Shown here in pieces: positions 18,689 to 26,518 of a stretch of DNA of 64,000 nucleotides. Each line of letters starts with the position of its first letter. Position 1 is the first letter of the stretch. The translations under genes and the position numbers were made by a program. Source of the stretch: Paraglaciecola algarum (GTDB lineage Bacteria; Pseudomonadota; Gammaproteobacteria; Enterobacterales; Alteromonadaceae); assembly GCF_021532655.1 (NCBI RefSeq), contig NZ_JAKGAS010000006.1:62001-126000 (forward strand), in the 5' to 3' direction. The notes beneath the pieces were generated by a model. The model was not told the origin of the DNA and searched no databases. It saw only the letters and a list, made by a program, of their open reading frames with translations.

Positions 18689-19723
18689 TTAATCCGTTAA
18701 ATCAAAGCGCACAATACGACCTGTTTTATTCCATTCAGTAATAAACAAATTACCTTTATGATCAAACGTAATACCATGTGGCGCGGTAAATACACCTGAT
18801 TTCCATTGGTCTGGCGTGGTAATGTTAGTGTTTATCAATCCTTTTACTTCGTTAGTGCCTAATGTTCTAACCGTTTTTCCGCCTTTATCTATTAAGCTGA
18901 CTCGGCCACTTATCTCGGCTACGGCAGCCATGTCACCATAAAATGCCACGGCACTAGGACGACGTAAATTGTCGGCATAAGTGCCAATTAATGCGCCATC
19001 TAAGCTCATGTGCACTAAACGACTATTTTTACGATCGGTACAGACCAAACGATTAGGTTCAAACCTTGGGTCAATATGGATTTTGTGACAGTTATCAAAC
19101 TTGTACGGAGAATCTTGTCCACCAAAGGTGGTTAAATAATGTCCTTTAGCATCAAATTTATGAATGTAATCTAAGCTGTAACCATCTACTACATACATGT
19201 TTCCTTGGTTGTCTACGTCTATGGCGGTAAGTTTGAGCGGGGCAAGGCCAGGCTTGTTTACATCTATTTTATGGTATGCCTTCGGGATAAGTTTAGTGGC
19301 ATCTAATGTAAACAAACGTTGACCATCTAAGGTCATTTTGATGATTTCTTTATTTACCAATGAAGCGCCATAAATATACTCTTTACCATCTTTATCTAGA
19401 TGAATGACAAAGCCATGAAAATCATCTGATGCATTGGCTACCTCGCCAATACGATGACCTTGTGCTGAATATATGTGAATGCCACCTTTTATTTCAGGAG
19501 TGCTCATTAAACTAAGATAGAATTTTCCATCTTTGGCTACATCAATTTCACCATGAGACTTGCCTATGGCTTGTTTTCCATTGGCTAAGTCTACCCAACT
19601 TTTAGAAACTTGATAATTTGTGGCACTTGAATGCTCATGATCATCATGTGCGTAACCACTATGCGCAGAAAACATAAGCACGCTTGTGTAAAAAGCGCGT
19701 AAAAACTGTCGAGAAACGTTCAT
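18689..19723 (-). CDS. Secreted NHL/6-bladed beta-propeller protein
   Basis: About 344 residues from the start at 19723, which opens a signal peptide (MNVSRQFLRAFYTSVLMFSA, cleavage near YAH). The ORF is open to 19771 but would then overlap the sulfatase. NHL-like blades recur (GNMYVVDGYS, GNLFITEWNKTGRIVRFD, HGITFDHKG), each ending in a predicted strand pair. It starts 4 bp after the sulfatase stop and ends 4 bp before the PSD1 gene, so it is co-transcribed. Such propellers often accompany PSD1 and DUF1501 genes. Binding or enzymatic function unknown. Confidence 0.75.
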   Translation of the reverse strand: MNVSRQFLRAFYTSVLMFSAHSGYAHDDHEHSSATNYQVSKSWVDLANGKQAIGKSHGEIDVAKDGKFYLSLMSTPEIKGGIHIYSAQGHRIGEVANASDDFHGFVIHLDKDGKEYIYGASLVNKEIIKMTLDGQRLFTLDATKLIPKAYHKIDVNKPGLAPLKLTAIDVDNQGNMYVVDGYSLDYIHKFDAKGHYLTTFGGQDSPYKFDNCHKIHIDPRFEPNRLVCTDRKNSRLVHMSLDGALIGTYADNLRRPSAVAFYGDMAAVAEISGRVSLIDKGGKTVRTLGTNEVKGLINTNITTPDQWKSGVFTAPHGITFDHKGNLFITEWNKTGRIVRFDLTD

Positions 19724-19727
19724 GTCT

Positions 19728-21242
19728 CTATTGCTCCGTATGTGGTTTAAGTTCTGACAAAACGGGATCATGGGTGTTTTGCATTTTTTGACGAATAATG
19801 CGGTCGAAATTTGCGATGACGTGCCGGTGTTTTGCAGACAAGGTTTGTTTTATTAAGTTTGTGGTTTCTTGTGGATCATTGACCAAATCATAAAATTCAT
19901 CTCGGCCTGTATTTTTGAAATCTCGAATGAGTTTATGTTTTCCATCACTGTACATGCGCATCTGAGTCAATGATTGATGCAAGGTAGTATAGGTGGCGTA
20001 ATAATCAGTTGATAAAATCACATTTTCGTCTAAAAAAGCAGGCACAAAGTTTTGTCCCCGTATGATGTTATCTTTGGATATTTTGCCTTTGGCTAAACTG
20101 ACTAACGTCGGAAACCAGTCTAAATTAGACATGGTGGATAGGTTCACCGAATTCGCTTTAATCACATTAGGCCAGCGGACAAGGGTAGGGACTTTAATGC
20201 TGTTATCGTACATATTGGGTCGTTGACCAGTGGGTATGTTGTCGGTACCTGCTGGGTTTTCATTTAGTAACCAAAACCCATTGCCTTTATGCCACATGCC
20301 ATTGTGAGCAATGTTGTAACCGTGATCTGAAGTAAACACCACTAAGGTATTATCTGCTAAACCAAGGTGTTTAAGCTCAGCCAACAGCCTACCCATATTT
20401 CGATCAATGCCTTTAACACTAGACAAATACTCGCGCATTAATTGTGTGGCTCTTTTGGTGTTAAGCCCTGGGTAATCCGGATGAGGTAATTGAATGTCCA
20501 TGTCTGCAAATGGCGCGGCATCTTCTGGTGCCACAGGTAAAAAACGATAATGGGGGGCTCGTAAGTGCAAAGACAAAGCAAATTTATTGTCTTGATTACG
20601 CTTTAGAAATTCTACAGCATAGTCAGTCAGCACATCTACGGTTAAGCCTTTGTGTTTGGTTTCTACTCCCTTAACCTCTAATAAAGGGTTAGCTGATGCC
20701 GCGCCACCTTCCCTAAAACCTGTAAATTCATCATAGCCATGCTGAGTAGGGTGAAATTTATCTTCTTTACCTAAATGCCATTTACCAATAATACCTGTGT
20801 GGTAGCCCGTGTTTTGTAATACCTCAGGCCAAGTTTCGTATTGACTGTCAAGGCCTAAACCAAATTGATGGCCCGTTAGGGTTTTGGCTTTAGGGTTTAT
20901 ATTAATCCAGTCATCAATACCTAATTCATAACCATATTGCGAGGTTAATAATCCCGCTCGAGATGGACTACATACGGGAGTGGTAGCGTAAGCGTTGGGT
21001 AAATACAGACCTTCGCTAGCAAGCTTGTCTAGATGAGGTGTAATCGCTTGTTTATTACCAGAATGCCCCAAAGCCCATGGTGCTTGGTCGTCAGTATAAA
21101 TAAATAAAATATTTGGCTGCGGCAAGTTGACATCTTGTAGGTTGATTGATTTTTTGACATTTGCATTACTTTGCATCGCACAAGCTGAAAGAAACAGGCC
21201 GAGTAGCAAAGCGAGTCCACGGTATAAAACAGTTAAAGTCAT
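19728..21242 (-). CDS. Type I sulfatase (S1), lipoprotein
   Basis: 504 residues from the start at 21242, which gives a lipoprotein signal ending in LSAC (Cys21); the upstream extension to 21332 lacks a signal. The formylglycine motif is CSPSR with Cys91, and the metal-site region NILFIYTDDQ is near 44-53. GKWHLGK and FTSDHGYN are further family motifs. It should hydrolyse sulfate esters on ulvan-type oligosaccharides, acting at the outer or inner membrane. It heads a seven-gene minus-strand run that ends with a PL24 lyase. A two-box promoter motif lies about 230 bp upstream with a terminator-like hairpin between. S1 subfamily not assignable by eye. Confidence 0.9.
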   Translation of the reverse strand: MTLTVLYRGLALLLGLFLSACAMQSNANVKKSINLQDVNLPQPNILFIYTDDQAPWALGHSGNKQAITPHLDKLASEGLYLPNAYATTPVCSPSRAGLLTSQYGYELGIDDWININPKAKTLTGHQFGLGLDSQYETWPEVLQNTGYHTGIIGKWHLGKEDKFHPTQHGYDEFTGFREGGAASANPLLEVKGVETKHKGLTVDVLTDYAVEFLKRNQDNKFALSLHLRAPHYRFLPVAPEDAAPFADMDIQLPHPDYPGLNTKRATQLMREYLSSVKGIDRNMGRLLAELKHLGLADNTLVVFTSDHGYNIAHNGMWHKGNGFWLLNENPAGTDNIPTGQRPNMYDNSIKVPTLVRWPNVIKANSVNLSTMSNLDWFPTLVSLAKGKISKDNIIRGQNFVPAFLDENVILSTDYYATYTTLHQSLTQMRMYSDGKHKLIRDFKNTGRDEFYDLVNDPQETTNLIKQTLSAKHRHVIANFDRIIRQKMQNTHDPVLSELKPHTEQ

Positions 21243-21333
21243 GAATATTGAAATAATTGTTATTGATGTGAAATGATTGTAAATGAATTGATATGATTTT
21301 TCATCAGGTTTTTGGGGATTTTCAAAAAACATT

Positions 21334-21370
21334 AAAAAGGCTTAGCGACAAATATTATTTGCCGCTAAGC
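21334..21370 (-). terminator. Leader terminator/attenuator upstream of the sulfatase
   Basis: Arms GCTTAGCG (21340-21347) and CGCTAAGC (21363-21370), with CAAAT/ATTTG inside, form a strong stem. On the minus strand it runs into CCTTTTT. It lies between the two-box promoter motif at 21474-21507 and the sulfatase start at 21242, so it may attenuate the operon or be a second terminator for GH78. Confidence 0.65.
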
Positions 21371-21660
21371 AAAAGCGGGAGAGAGAGTTACTCCCGTGTA
21401 CCAAAATTTTTTAAGCACATAAAACTGTGCATCTAGGTACTGATTGAATTTAAGTACTATATGCACCTAGATATTAAGAAAAGGCATGATTTATAAAAAT
21501 TGATACCTCTAATTTGGATATATATTCCCAGATACTTAAAATTTTGACTTACTTTGTTGATTGTTATGCCTATTTTAGCCTGCTAACGAAGGCACTGCCG
21601 TTTGATATCGTTTATTAGCGCTTTGTGTGTTTGACTTGTCTTTCAGTTGCATCGAATTAA
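21371..21660 (-). other. Structured leader region of the sulfatase operon
   Basis: No ORF. Read on the minus strand it holds a promoter motif (21474-21507), then a helix with GTGCAT/ATGCAC and GTACT/AGTAC arms, then a CGGGAG/CTCCCG hairpin, just before the terminator-like stem. This architecture would fit an attenuated leader. Confidence 0.4.
21474..21507 (-). promoter_or_regulatory. Two-box PUL promoter motif A
   Basis: On the minus strand AGGTATCAATTTTT is followed by TTTTCTTAA at the shared spacing. It lies about 230 bp upstream of the sulfatase that heads the seven-gene run. One of seven matching sites in the window. Confidence 0.55.
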
Positions 21661-21686
21661 AAACAGCATCTAAGATGCTGTTTTTT
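21661..21686. terminator. Bidirectional terminator after GH78
   Basis: CAGCATC (21664-21670) and GATGCTG (21674-21680) with a TAA loop, flanked by A-tract and T-tract, give a strong terminator for both strands. It closes the minus-strand GH78 gene ending at 21706. Confidence 0.85.
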
Positions 21687-21705
21687 ATGCGGATTTTCAT
21701 TCTGT

Positions 21706-24510
21706 TTAAAGAGAAATGGATTCGCCTGTAATTAGGTAGCGACCCGGTAATAATTTCGGTATTGGATCAGAAAAAAGTATTGGTTGGTTGTTTTGCCTAA
21801 TCACCAAATTTTTTATCGTCGGTAAATTTAGTTCTGCTTGGGTATTTTTAGGGATAGTTAAGTCGACAGTTATATGCGTGCCTTTGAGCTCCCAATTGAT
21901 TGAAATTTTACCCTGAGGAGTTTGGTAATGACCTTTGGCAGAGGTTAGCTTTGTATTAAATTGAGGTTCAACGCTGATTTTTTTAAAACCTGGTACGAGC
22001 GGTTTTATGCCTAAAATACCTTGATAGAACCATTTTGCTACTGCGCCATAAGCATAGTGATTGAGTGAATTCATACTTTCACTATTATAGCCCTCGGTCA
22101 ACGAGTAAGAGTTCCAACGCTCCCAGGTTGTGGTTGCACCATTATTGATTGAGTAAAACCAAGATGGATAGGTTTCTTTGAATAACAGTTCAAACATCAG
22201 ATCAGATTTTCCCATCTTTTGTAAGACGGGAGCTAAAAGAGGAGTCCCTAAAAATCCAGTTCTTAAATGATGCTTCGATTCTTTAAACTCATTGAGTAAG
22301 TGTTTTTGCGCCACTTCTTTCTCATTTGAGTCAAATAACTCAAACTCTAAAGGTAATAAATAACTTGTTTGAGTAGAACTACCTTTAATTACCTTTAAAT
22401 CGTTGTCGTAAAAAGCCTGTCGATAAGCTGTTTTTATTTGTTGATGTAATTGTTCAAGTTGCTGAGCTAATTCGGTTTTACCCAATACTTTTGAGGTTTT
22501 GGCTGTGTATTCAACAGATCGAGCGTAGTAAGCCGTCGATATTAGTGACTTATCAGTGTCGCCTCGGCGTCCTGCTCGGCCCTCACCTTCAGGGAAGGGT
22601 TGTAACCAATCTTGAAATGATTGCATGTTAGAGATGTAATCTTTGCTTTGACTTTTGTGATAATCGAGCCATTTGGTCATCATCTCGAAATTATCAACTA
22701 AAATTCGTTTGTCACCTGTTAGTTGATATAGCTCCCAAGGAATGACGGTGACTGCATCCCCCCAGCCTGATGACGCCCCTTTGGTATGCTTGTTTTGTTT
22801 GGTGGGAATAAAGTTAGGGACACGGCCATTGTCGGCTTGCTCTTCACGTACAGTCTTAAGCCATGCTGACCAAAATGAATACACGTCTGCCATATACATA
22901 GAGGGCGCGGCAAATACTTGTGCATCGCCTGTCCAGCCTAAACGTTCATCACGTTGTGGGCAATCCAGTGGGATATCATAAAAATTACTACGTAACCCCC
23001 AGGTTATATTGCGTTGTAACTGATTTAACTTAGGGTGTGACGATTCAAAATTTTCATAGACGTCAAAATCAGAATGTTGCACTACGGCTTTTATCCAACT
23101 AGTGCTTGGTGTTTTAGATGTGTCGTGGCCACTTATTTCCACATACCGATAGCCATGAAAGGTGAAAGTGGGCTGATATTCAGTCATACCAGTTTGGCTG
23201 GGTAAGTAATAATCGGTGACTTTTGCTGATCTTAAATTCTTAACATAAAACTTATCGTGCTCTAGGGCTTCAGAAAAACGTAATTGTACTTTCTGGCCTT
23301 TGATGACAGGAATGTTTACTTTAGGTACACCCACCATATTTTGGCCCATGTCGAAGATAATCGCCCCATCGTTTTGACTAACAAGTTGTTGTGCAGGTAA
23401 GGTTTTAATATTACGGACAGGCGCATGACGTTTTGGTTCAAGTTCCACCTTAGGATCTATGGTTTGGGTGATAACGGTATTCCAACTACTATCGTCAAAA
23501 TTGGCTGCAGCCCAGCCTGGCATTTCTTTTGACTGATCGTAGAATTCACCGTCGTAGTTACCCGCCATTTGAATCGGCCCGTTATGAGTAGCGCGCCAAT
23601 CTTTGTTAGAGGTAATCACTTGGGTTTGACCATTATCGTAGCTAATTTCCAATTGAGCTAAAAAATAAGGTGCAGGTACATCACGTTTTTGCGGCGATAA
23701 AATACGGCCTGTGTACCAGCCTTCCGCTAATATGGCGCCTAGTACATTGTTACCCGTTAGGATTTTATCGGTGACATCATAGGTGAGGGTTTCTATACGT
23801 TGTTTGTAGGGCGTCCAGCCTGGTGTCATGGTATCATTACCAATCGCTTGTCCATTTAAATAGGGTTTAAACACTCCTTTGGCAGTAACGTAAAGTCGAG
23901 CTTTTTGCACATTGGGTTTTCCACTAAATTGGGTGCGTAAGTATTGTGGACGGTATAATGTATTGGAAAACTCTTTGCTTGTGCCTTTTTTGAAGGTAAT
24001 GGTTTCGCCCGTATCAGGGTGGCGTATCCATTCCCCCTGCCACTGCGTATTGTCCAGTAAACCGAGTTCAAATATGTTGATTGGGCTCCAATCACTCTGC
24101 TGATTGGTTTCATCCCAGTATCGTACACGCCAGTATACAATTTGCCGAGAGGTGAGGGGCGTACCTTGGTAATTGATCCAAGCGTTACTATCTGTCAGTA
24201 CTTTATGGCTGTCCCATAAATCGGCTTTATTCTTGAGTGAATCCAAGCTTGAAGCTACCTGGATTTGATAGGCAGATTGAAATGTTGCCGTTGAGTCGGC
24301 TGGTATTTTCCAAGAAAAGCTAGGTGCAGGGTCATAATAACCAACAGGGTTTATGGCACCAGCGCCTACTTTTAGCTGAATAGGAGCCAAAGAGTTAGTT
24401 GATTGTGCATGACTAACACCCTGGTTTTTCCCACATGAAAAGAGTGTAATGGTAATCACAACCACCTGAAGCAAGCGGCTTATTTTGTTATTAACTGATG
24501 GAATTCCCAT
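21706..24510 (-). CDS. GH78 alpha-L-rhamnosidase, lipoprotein, paralogue 1
   Basis: About 934 residues from the start at 24510, which has AGGAAC upstream and opens a lipoprotein-type signal (VVVITITLFSCGK); the ORF extends to 24621 without a signal there. GH78 hallmarks: the N-terminal region with ARLYVTAKGVFKPYLNGQ, the catalytic-barrel motif LDCPQRDERLGWTGDA, and GATTTWERWNS near the C-terminal end of the (alpha/alpha)6 barrel. It removes terminal alpha-L-rhamnose from desulfated oligosaccharides in the periplasm. It is likely monocistronic: terminators lie on both sides and a two-box promoter motif lies about 180 bp upstream. Two paralogues are at 43538 and 56436. Confidence 0.92.
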   Translation of the reverse strand: MGIPSVNNKISRLLQVVVITITLFSCGKNQGVSHAQSTNSLAPIQLKVGAGAINPVGYYDPAPSFSWKIPADSTATFQSAYQIQVASSLDSLKNKADLWDSHKVLTDSNAWINYQGTPLTSRQIVYWRVRYWDETNQQSDWSPINIFELGLLDNTQWQGEWIRHPDTGETITFKKGTSKEFSNTLYRPQYLRTQFSGKPNVQKARLYVTAKGVFKPYLNGQAIGNDTMTPGWTPYKQRIETLTYDVTDKILTGNNVLGAILAEGWYTGRILSPQKRDVPAPYFLAQLEISYDNGQTQVITSNKDWRATHNGPIQMAGNYDGEFYDQSKEMPGWAAANFDDSSWNTVITQTIDPKVELEPKRHAPVRNIKTLPAQQLVSQNDGAIIFDMGQNMVGVPKVNIPVIKGQKVQLRFSEALEHDKFYVKNLRSAKVTDYYLPSQTGMTEYQPTFTFHGYRYVEISGHDTSKTPSTSWIKAVVQHSDFDVYENFESSHPKLNQLQRNITWGLRSNFYDIPLDCPQRDERLGWTGDAQVFAAPSMYMADVYSFWSAWLKTVREEQADNGRVPNFIPTKQNKHTKGASSGWGDAVTVIPWELYQLTGDKRILVDNFEMMTKWLDYHKSQSKDYISNMQSFQDWLQPFPEGEGRAGRRGDTDKSLISTAYYARSVEYTAKTSKVLGKTELAQQLEQLHQQIKTAYRQAFYDNDLKVIKGSSTQTSYLLPLEFELFDSNEKEVAQKHLLNEFKESKHHLRTGFLGTPLLAPVLQKMGKSDLMFELLFKETYPSWFYSINNGATTTWERWNSYSLTEGYNSESMNSLNHYAYGAVAKWFYQGILGIKPLVPGFKKISVEPQFNTKLTSAKGHYQTPQGKISINWELKGTHITVDLTIPKNTQAELNLPTIKNLVIRQNNQPILFSDPIPKLLPGRYLITGESISL

Positions 24511-24566
24511 GTCATTGTTCCTGATCTTTTTATTAGATTTAACTAAATATAATTTTTTAATAAAAC

Positions 24567-24593
24567 TTAGCGACAAAGGCAATTTATCGCTAA
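24567..24593 (-). terminator. Hairpin in the leader of GH78 paralogue 1
   Basis: TTAGCGA (24567-24573) and TCGCTAA (24587-24593) pair, and on the minus strand are followed by GTTTTATTAAAAAA. It lies between promoter motif B and the GH78 start and shares the TTAGCGACAAA arm with the sulfatase-leader hairpin. It could be an attenuator. Confidence 0.5.
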
Positions 24594-24594
24594 A

Positions 24595-24638
24595 CCCAAA
24601 GAGCACTCTCGTTAAGCCCAAAGAGCATTCTCGTAAAG
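24595..24638. repeat. Two 22-bp tandem repeats
   Basis: CCCAAAGAGCACTCTCGTTAAG (units 24595-24616 and 24617-24638) is repeated with two mismatches in the leader of GH78 paralogue 1, just upstream of the leader hairpin on the minus strand. Confidence 0.6.
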
Positions 24639-24693
24639 CATGTGCACATAAACCACTCGCTCTTAGAAAGAAGTAATTTTTTGCTTAACTATT

Positions 24694-24731
24694 CATAAGA
24701 TAAGTCATGAAATAACTACAATTGATACCCC
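24694..24731 (-). promoter_or_regulatory. Two-box PUL promoter motif B
   Basis: On the minus strand GGGGTATCAATTG is followed by TTATCTTATG at the shared spacing, about 180 bp upstream of GH78 paralogue 1 and just beyond the end of the BNR gene. Confidence 0.6.
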
Positions 24732-24746
24732 TAGTGCTTTTTTTTC

Positions 24747-26483
24747 TTAAAAATTGTTCCGTGGGCGGATCTTACCGTCATGCCACAAGTACAGGCGACG
24801 GGTTTTACCCTTACTGATATTTACAACAACCCCAATACCATTTGCTTTTTTGTCTCGAACGGCTTTCATCTTCATGCCTGCGCCTAAAAGCACAAGGTGG
24901 TCGGTTTTAACTTGCCAGTCTTGCCCAACCACACCTATTTTTTTATTGCTAGTTGCAATGGCAAATACGGTTTCTCTTTTTGCGTTTCGGTAGATGACCG
25001 CTGCAGTCGCTTTTTTGCTGTCAGAAGTGAGTTGTTGTAAATCAAAGATTTTATTAATGGATTTACCATTGTTGTCTTTCAGCGTCCAAACTGTCGTTCC
25101 TGGCATGGGTTGATCTGTTGTCCAGCTACCATTATCGAAAGTCGCCATTTTCCAATGACGCGGTTCTGGCAGGCGTATTTCGTAGCTCATTGCCGGTTTA
25201 CCGTTTTGCATCTTTAAACCAAGCGTGTCATTGACAATTGTGCCTACTTTGATCGAGTCGTAGACCAAGGTATGTTTGTCTCCAGTGGTTTTTATGATGG
25301 GAAGCGTCAACTGCTCATCTTTGACATTGTAGAAAGTATCCGTAGTTGTATCTAACCTCATGTAATAAGCATTAAAGCGGTCGTCATGTCTACTGGTGTG
25401 AATTTCCTTGAAGTTACACAGGTGGTTCATCATGGTGACAAGGATATCGGTGTCATTGGTTTTGAATGTTTTGATATAAAACATGTCGACCATGATAGGG
25501 TCATCTATACGGGGGGTTGGCCAAGTGATGATTACTGGTGGTTCAAAGCTAGTGTTGCCATTTTTCAACTTGTAGTAAATCCAGGGGGATTTATGCGTAC
25601 CTGCTCGTGTGAAAAAATACATATCACCGTTGGGCATTTTGACACTTTGGGCATAAGAGGCAAACGGTGAAACGTCATTTTTAGAAGAGAAGCTACTAAT
25701 GTCGTTTGGTTGGTCAGAAACAACATGAGTAAATCGACCGCCAGCATGAGCTGTGTCAATCGATAGCGGATTTAAACCGTCTTCTTTTTCGCCACCATGA
25801 CCACCAAAAGTAATATGAAAGTAACCATCATTATCTTGCTGCATGGTAGGGTTGCCGTGGCCATCGGCCTTTCTGCCATTTTTAGAAAGAGTATTATGTC
25901 CTGCTTTGTATGGCCCTTGCCATTTGTGAGTTTCGACATCATAGCTGGTAATGTAAGGATCGGTTAGATGCCCTTCGTAAGCAATATAGATTTTTCCATC
26001 ACGGTAATGGCTATCACCAGGTGACCGATTCATGGGAAGATAGCCCGAAAAATACCCCTTTGGCAGTGTGTGATGTTTAGGTGCTGTTTTTGCTGAGTCT
26101 ATGAACGGGTCATCGCTCATGTGGTAAATATCGACAAATGCTCTCCCTTGTTTGTAAGCATCATAAATCGGCTGAAACTCAGTGTATTGACCATACAAAT
26201 ATTGATCTATTTTCCAACGCCAAAACTTGCCACTTAAGGTATCTTCAGCTTCCATCGCTTTTTGCAACGCGGCAAAGGTTCTGTCGTGATGAGAATGTTT
26301 GATGATCAACGCTGCACGCTTTTTAAGAAATTCTGCTTCGCTCATGGAGATTTGTATACTGCCATCAATTCTACCGATTTCTTTGGCATCAGTGTTGGTT
26401 AGCGTATCTTGTGCCTGAGCGGCGATTACAGTAATAAAACTGCTGGCCACTATGGATGCAACAAATATCTTTTTTATTATCAT
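24747..26483 (-). CDS. Divergent BNR-4 family protein, candidate polysaccharide lyase
   Basis: 578 residues with a signal peptide of about 24 residues. A helical N-terminal segment (about 45-120) precedes a BNR-type propeller (FSGYLPMNRSPGDSHYRDGKIYIAYEGH onward, in pieces). Overall similarity to the PL24/PL25 genes here is low, but His209, His229, Tyr277 and Arg293 reproduce the His-x19-His and Tyr-x15-Arg spacing of their active sites, in DGHGNPT, FGGHGG, ASYAQS and FFTRAGTH. I infer a lyase on a uronic-acid polymer, possibly of a different family. It follows a heparinase-like gene by 35 bp and should be co-transcribed with it. Confidence 0.65.
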   Translation of the reverse strand: MIIKKIFVASIVASSFITVIAAQAQDTLTNTDAKEIGRIDGSIQISMSEAEFLKKRAALIIKHSHHDRTFAALQKAMEAEDTLSGKFWRWKIDQYLYGQYTEFQPIYDAYKQGRAFVDIYHMSDDPFIDSAKTAPKHHTLPKGYFSGYLPMNRSPGDSHYRDGKIYIAYEGHLTDPYITSYDVETHKWQGPYKAGHNTLSKNGRKADGHGNPTMQQDNDGYFHITFGGHGGEKEDGLNPLSIDTAHAGGRFTHVVSDQPNDISSFSSKNDVSPFASYAQSVKMPNGDMYFFTRAGTHKSPWIYYKLKNGNTSFEPPVIITWPTPRIDDPIMVDMFYIKTFKTNDTDILVTMMNHLCNFKEIHTSRHDDRFNAYYMRLDTTTDTFYNVKDEQLTLPIIKTTGDKHTLVYDSIKVGTIVNDTLGLKMQNGKPAMSYEIRLPEPRHWKMATFDNGSWTTDQPMPGTTVWTLKDNNGKSINKIFDLQQLTSDSKKATAAVIYRNAKRETVFAIATSNKKIGVVGQDWQVKTDHLVLLGAGMKMKAVRDKKANGIGVVVNISKGKTRRLYLWHDGKIRPRNNF

Positions 26484-26518
26484 TGTTTATATCACCTTAT
26501 TAAAACTTAGTGGTTTCT

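Noticed and set aside
24595..24638. Short tandem repeats as a CRISPR array
   Set aside because: Only two adjacent 22-bp units without spacers; no cas genes in the window.
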